A stretch of DNA of 7,969 nucleotides from Kocuria sp. (GTDB taxonomy: Bacteria > Actinomycetota > Actinomycetes > Actinomycetales > Micrococcaceae), in NCBI GenBank assembly GCA_030453435.1, contig JAKDKI010000089.1:1-7969 (forward strand). Reading direction: 5' to 3'. Below, one piece after another: positions 6,319 to 7,969 of this stretch. The notes beneath the pieces were generated by a model that was not told the origin of the DNA, did not search any database, and worked only from the letters and a program-made list of their open reading frames with translations. The translations under genes and the position numbers were made by a program. Every line of letters starts with the position of its first letter. Position 1 is the stretch's first letter.

Positions 6319-7437
6319 CTATAGATTCAGCCCCACCAGGACCGGCTCGGGAACCAGACGCACGCCGTACACGCGCTCCACGCCGTCGCGCACGGTGCGA
6401 GCCAGTGCTGCAAGATCCTCGGATGATGCTCCGCCGCGATTGGTCATCGCCAGTGTGTGCTTGGTCGAGAGCGCGGCACGGCCGTTCGCCACGGATTCAC
6501 CGTCCAGGTCGAGTTGCTGATTGCGGGAACCGGGCAATCCGAACCCCTTGGCGAACCCGGAATGATCGATGAGCCATGCTGCGGAGAGCTTGGTGGACCC
6601 GGGGATTTCTTGCCCCGAGGCATCGAGCACGGGATAGCGCGGGGCATCGTCCGGGATGCTCTCCAATCGGGCGGGATCATCCACGATGGGGTTGGTGAAG
6701 AACGAACCGGTGCTGTAGGTGTCCCGGTCCTCCGGGTTGAGCACCATGCCCTTGGACGCGCGCAACCGCAGTACGGTATCACGCACAGTGTCCAGAGGGG
6801 CGCACTCACCGATCTCAACTCCCAGCGCGGCAGCCAGCTGTCCGTAACGCACCGGCAGCCCCACGTCCTGCGGGAGCAAGCGGAATGCCACGGAGAGCAC
6901 CACGTAGCGCGGTGAGCCATGTTCCATGCTGCGTTTGAGGACGGAATCCCGGTAGGAGAATTCCAGCTCAGCGGTGGTGAAGGTTCGATGCTCACCGGAC
7001 TGCCGGTCCCACGTGCGCACGCTCTCGATGGTCTGTGAGACCTCGGTGCCGTACGCGCCCACGTTCTGCACAGGAGTGGCCCCGGTGGTGCCAGGAATGC
7101 CCGAAAGGGTTTCCAAGCCGGCCAGCCCCTGTTCCACGCTCCACAGCACTGTGTGATCCCACGAGTGCCCGGCCTGAACCTCCACCAGCGTTCCCTGGGC
7201 TGCGTTCTCGTCAATCACGGCAATGCCCTGGGTGGCAACGTGCACCACCGTTCCCTCGAAGCGGCTGTCCGAGGCCAAGATGTTGGAACCGCCACCCACG
7301 ACCAGGACCGGCTCCCCTGCCCGATCAGCTTGGGCCACCGCCTCGACCAGTTGCTCTTCGGTTTCCGCCTTGACGTAACGGGTCGCGGGGCCTCCCACCG
7401 CAGTGGTGGTCAGATCGGCCAATCGGGGTGCGTTCAT
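6319..7437 (-). CDS. murB: UDP-N-acetylenolpyruvoylglucosamine reductase
   Basis: FAD- and NADPH-dependent reduction of the enolpyruvyl ether to UDP-N-acetylmuramate, the second committed step of peptidoglycan precursor synthesis in the cytoplasm. The 372 residues suit the long type I form (E. coli 342). FAD-binding elements are VLVVGGGSNILASD (44-57) and LSGIPGTTGATPVQNVGAYG (111-130). Catalytic residues are in place: Arg163 in FSYRDSVLK (160-168), Ser245 in TGSFFTNPIV (243-252), the general acid for flavin chemistry, and Glu364 in VPEPVLVG (362-369). AAWLIDHSGFAKG (286-298) is another family marker. The ATG at 7437 starts 17 bases after the MaoC stop and has no Shine-Dalgarno, but a TAGAGT box is correctly placed for a leaderless transcript. 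The PGPGW gene follows after 14 bases. Confidence 0.97.
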   Translation of the reverse strand: MNAPRLADLTTTAVGGPATRYVKAETEEQLVEAVAQADRAGEPVLVVGGGSNILASDSRFEGTVVHVATQGIAVIDENAAQGTLVEVQAGHSWDHTVLWSVEQGLAGLETLSGIPGTTGATPVQNVGAYGTEVSQTIESVRTWDRQSGEHRTFTTAELEFSYRDSVLKRSMEHGSPRYVVLSVAFRLLPQDVGLPVRYGQLAAALGVEIGECAPLDTVRDTVLRLRASKGMVLNPEDRDTYSTGSFFTNPIVDDPARLESIPDDAPRYPVLDASGQEIPGSTKLSAAWLIDHSGFAKGFGLPGSRNQQLDLDGESVANGRAALSTKHTLAMTNRGGASSEDLAALARTVRDGVERVYGVRLVPEPVLVGLNL

Positions 7438-7445
7438 GATGGTTA

Positions 7446-7459
7446 ACTCTAGTGCTAGA
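7446..7459 (-). promoter_or_regulatory. Possible -10 box and CTAG palindrome before murB
   Basis: On the minus strand TAGAGT (7451-7446) fits TANNNT and ends eight bases before the murB ATG, which lacks a Shine-Dalgarno; this suggests leaderless initiation from inside the MaoC 3' end. The -35 region is poor. The inverted repeat TCTAG-TG-CTAGA (7448-7459) overlaps the box and the MaoC stop codon. CTAG is usually rare in bacterial DNA, so two copies in twelve bases are notable, and an operator role is possible. Confidence 0.4.
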
Positions 7460-7931
7460 ACTTCACAACAACCTGGGCTTTGACCAAGACCTTGAGCGCT
7501 TTGACCTCCGAAGGATCCGCGCCCTCCTCGGCCAGATCTGGCGCGGTCACGGTGAGGTCCACGCGCACAGTGCGGGCCTCTTCGTCCACCACGCCGATCG
7601 CACCACTCACGGACAGTTCCGTGCTCGGCTCCACCTCACCGTCAAACCGGTTGGGCACGACCACGGGCTTGGTGAAACGCGTTTGATAGTCGACGACGGC
7701 GCCCGCGTCACCGGCCCACTCGGTCACCAGGCCCACGGCCGCACCCATGGTGAACATGCCGTGAGCGATCACGTTGGGAAGCCCAACCTTCTGGGCGAAA
7801 TCCTGGTTCCAGTGGATCGGGTTGAAGTCCCCGGAGGCACCGGCGTACTTCACGAGGTCCGCGCGGGACACCGGCACGGTGCGCTCACCGATGGACTGAC
7901 CTTTTTCGAGCTGGTCGAATGCGATGTTCAT
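7455..7931 (-). CDS. MaoC-like hydratase/dehydratase (HadB-like)
   Basis: A 158-residue single hot-dog-fold protein. The (R)-hydratase motif is VKYAGASGDFNPIHWN (27-42), with the catalytic pair Asp35 and His40, followed by GLPNVIAHGMFTMGAAVGLV (50-69) that lines the active site. YQTRFTKPVVVPN (82-94) is the usual strand after the hot-dog helix. It closely resembles HadB, the catalytic subunit of the mycobacterial fatty-acid synthase II dehydratase, which pairs with a HadA-type subunit. The likely reaction is hydration or dehydration of an acyl thioester; the substrate is not evident, and a Micrococcaceae-type host would not make mycolic acids. The ATG at 7931 has a strong GGGGAGGA site at 7945-7938. 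It overlaps the stop of the preceding gene by one base (TAATG), suggesting a two-subunit operon. A MaoC pair near murB is also seen in Streptomyces. Confidence 0.88.
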   Translation of the reverse strand: MNIAFDQLEKGQSIGERTVPVSRADLVKYAGASGDFNPIHWNQDFAQKVGLPNVIAHGMFTMGAAVGLVTEWAGDAGAVVDYQTRFTKPVVVPNRFDGEVEPSTELSVSGAIGVVDEEARTVRVDLTVTAPDLAEEGADPSEVKALKVLVKAQVVVKF

Positions 7932-7969
7932 TACTGATCCTCCCCGCGTACCAACAGCGACGACGTGGT
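7931..7969 (-). CDS. C-terminal end of an upstream gene, probably a partner MaoC/HadA-type dehydratase subunit
   Basis: On the minus strand the frame reads TTSSLLVRGEDQ and then TAA at 7933-7931, sharing one base with the MaoC start. Only twelve residues are visible, so identity cannot be read from sequence. The tight TAATG coupling and the known arrangement of HadA-like genes directly before HadB-like genes make a partner dehydratase subunit the best guess. One other minus frame is also open to the window edge, but it lacks a stop before the MaoC start. Confidence 0.45.
   Translation of the reverse strand, partial: TTSSLLVRGEDQ

Noticed and set aside
5951..6520. A 189-codon plus-strand frame over the PGPGW and murB genes
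   Set aside because: Antisense to two genes with clear family motifs; no ribosome site or domain evidence. The same holds for the plus frame at 7452-7937 opposite the MaoC gene.
1..7969. Mobile elements, CRISPR arrays, tRNA or rRNA genes, toxin-antitoxin or defence systems
   Set aside because: I found no transposase, integrase, direct-repeat array, tRNA-like fold or defence-type domain; every sizeable stretch is covered by housekeeping genes.

Overview
The window reads as chromosome from a high-GC Gram-positive bacterium (Actinomycetota), most likely of the Micrococcales/Micrococcaceae type. This rests on a mycothiol gene (mshD), a GlnR-type regulator directly upstream of mshD as in mycobacteria, a fused Nudix/histidine-phosphatase MutT1, GTG starts, promoter-like TANNNT boxes placed 7-8 bases before start codons, and a MaoC gene next to murB. 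Genus and species cannot be fixed from the sequence alone.

Layout. Plus strand: a promoter (32-59), glnR-like regulator (121-804), mshD (839-1762), an 89-base gap with nested inverted repeats, mutT1-like gene (1852-2799), thyA (2887-3708) overlapping a dihydrofolate reductase gene by four bases (3705-4277), a small GNAT-fold gene (4363-4707), and an E. coli-type asd (4750-5886) that looks leaderless. A strong hairpin (5914-5941) closes this strand. Minus strand, read from the right edge inward: the last codons of an unseen gene (to 7931), a HadB-like MaoC gene (7931-7455), murB (7437-6319) and a small PGPGW membrane protein gene (6304-5861). The last frame runs through the asd terminator and overlaps the asd 3' end tail to tail. 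Coding density is very high; no stretch over 300 bases lacks a gene, and I see no tRNA, rRNA, insertion sequence, phage gene or CRISPR array.

How the genes fit together. GlnR is a nitrogen-response regulator and MshD makes the last step of mycothiol, the actinobacterial redox thiol. MutT1 cleans oxidised guanine nucleotides. ThyA makes dTMP and leaves dihydrofolate, which the overlapping reductase gene recycles. Asd feeds diaminopimelate/lysine, threonine and methionine synthesis, and MurB makes UDP-MurNAc, so both asd and murB serve peptidoglycan precursors from opposite strands. The MaoC protein is a probable (R)-specific hydratase or dehydratase of unknown substrate.

This is an ordinary housekeeping region. 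I found no convincing new system. The points worth a second look are small: the terminator-spanning convergent overlap at asd, two likely leaderless starts, a palindrome over the glnR transcription start, nested inverted repeats ahead of mutT1, and the diverged phosphorylation pocket of the GlnR-like protein.
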